Positions 6,089 through 6,412 of a stretch of DNA of 6,412 nt are shown here, in pieces; the first letter of the stretch is position 1; each line of letters opens with the position of its first letter. The notes beneath the pieces are model-generated. The model searched no databases, was not told where the DNA came from, and saw nothing but the letters and a program-made list of their open reading frames with translations. Origin of the DNA: an uncultured Lachnospiraceae bacterium (lineage in GTDB: Bacteria; Bacillota; Clostridia; Lachnospirales; Lachnospiraceae). The position numbers and the translations under genes were made by a program. The DNA is taken from NCBI GenBank assembly GCA_902797705.1, contig CADBTX010000185.1, forward strand, positions 1 through 6,412, read 5' to 3'.

Positions 6089-6412
6089 CTATCCTAAAAT
6101 CTCACAATAAACAAGAGTCTGATTTATCAGCTGGTAGGCAACCTCCCCAAAGGTAACGGGACCGGTAAAGGGATCCATCTTCTTTCCGTTAAGATTCCCG
6201 TAGTTGTAATTCAATATGCAGTTACAGGAAAAGACGGGTTTCCTGTCCTTCTCCACTTCCGTTTTCTTATGGAATTCACCCACATAGTCTTCCACTTTTT
6301 TCGCAAAGCGGTATTCGATATCCTTAAATACAGGGGCATAAAAGCTGACTGTTCCGTTTTCCACACTCTTTATGGATGTATTGATATAGGATCCGTTGTG
6401 ATCCGCCACCAG
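6089..6412 (-). CDS. FIST_C-like sensory protein, C-terminal fragment (5' partial)
   Basis: The frame is open to the window edge: the GTG at 6409 is preceded in frame by CTG, with no ribosome site visible, so the gene probably starts beyond base 6412. The 107 or so residues seen end with a conserved-looking tail: FSCNCILNY (about 6207-6233), a Gly-rich stretch GNLNGKK, and GPVTFGEVAYQLINQTLVY close to the end. A Ser-Cys segment followed by a Gly-Glu (TFGE) near the C-terminus recalls the FIST_C domain, a ligand-binding sensory module. This is from memory of the family pattern, and the match is partial; it may belong to a related uncharacterised family. It lies 5 bases upstream of the alanine/glycine symporter in the same direction, so a role linked to that transporter or to amino-acid sensing is an inference. 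Confidence 0.6.
   Translation of the reverse strand: MVADHNGSYINTSIKSVENGTVSFYAPVFKDIEYRFAKKVEDYVGEFHKKTEVEKDRKPVFSCNCILNYNYGNLNGKKMDPFTGPVTFGEVAYQLINQTLVYCEILG
6092..6095 (-). promoter_or_regulatory. Ribosome binding site of the symporter, inside the upstream gene's 3' end
   Basis: Minus-strand TTAGGATAG contains AGGA 8 bases before the ATG at 6083 and overlaps the last Gly codon before the TAG stop of the upstream gene. This arrangement suggests translational coupling. The site itself is a modest match. Confidence 0.5.

Overview
The window looks like chromosomal DNA from a Firmicute, most probably a Lachnospiraceae/Butyrivibrio-type clostridium. This rests on the protein style (lysine/glutamate/tyrosine-rich, with a Lachnospiraceae-like membrane EAL protein), the TGnTATACT-type promoters, the purine-rich ribosome sites and the moderate GC. 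The assignment is from general resemblance, not from a database search. I see no rRNA, tRNA, CRISPR array, insertion sequence or phage gene.

Layout: (1) 1-1785 (+) is the C-terminal bulk of a membrane-anchored protein with a degenerate GGDEF domain and an apparently catalytically complete EAL domain, i.e. a predicted c-di-GMP phosphodiesterase; its start lies before the window. (2) 1736-2737 (-) is a family 2 glycosyltransferase that converges on and overlaps the EAL gene by 50 bp. (3) 2738-2870 is a divergent promoter region with an extended -10 element for each flanking gene. (4) 2871-4508 (+) is a capsule-synthesis/KpsC-KpsS-like glycosyltransferase with no visible ribosome site, probably read from a leaderless transcript. 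(5) 4509-4559 is a short convergent gap; a strong terminator for the next gene lies in and just beyond the 3' end of gene 4. (6) 4560-6083 (-) is an AGCS-family sodium:alanine/glycine symporter. (7) 6089-6412 (-) is the C-terminal end of a FIST_C-like protein, 5 bp upstream of the symporter and probably co-transcribed with it.

Functional reading: the two divergent glycosyltransferases probably work on a cell-surface polysaccharide. The adjacent EAL protein could set local c-di-GMP and so affect surface or motility behaviour, but nothing in the sequence links it mechanistically to the sugar genes. The FIST_C-like gene plus symporter is a separate amino-acid sensing/transport unit. The window is mostly ordinary. 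The best second-look points are the leaderless start of the capsule-type gene, the loss of the Asp-Asp nucleotide motif in the GT2 enzyme, the convergent gene overlap with a hairpin, the terminator built into a neighbour's coding end, and the FIST_C-like/AGCS pairing.
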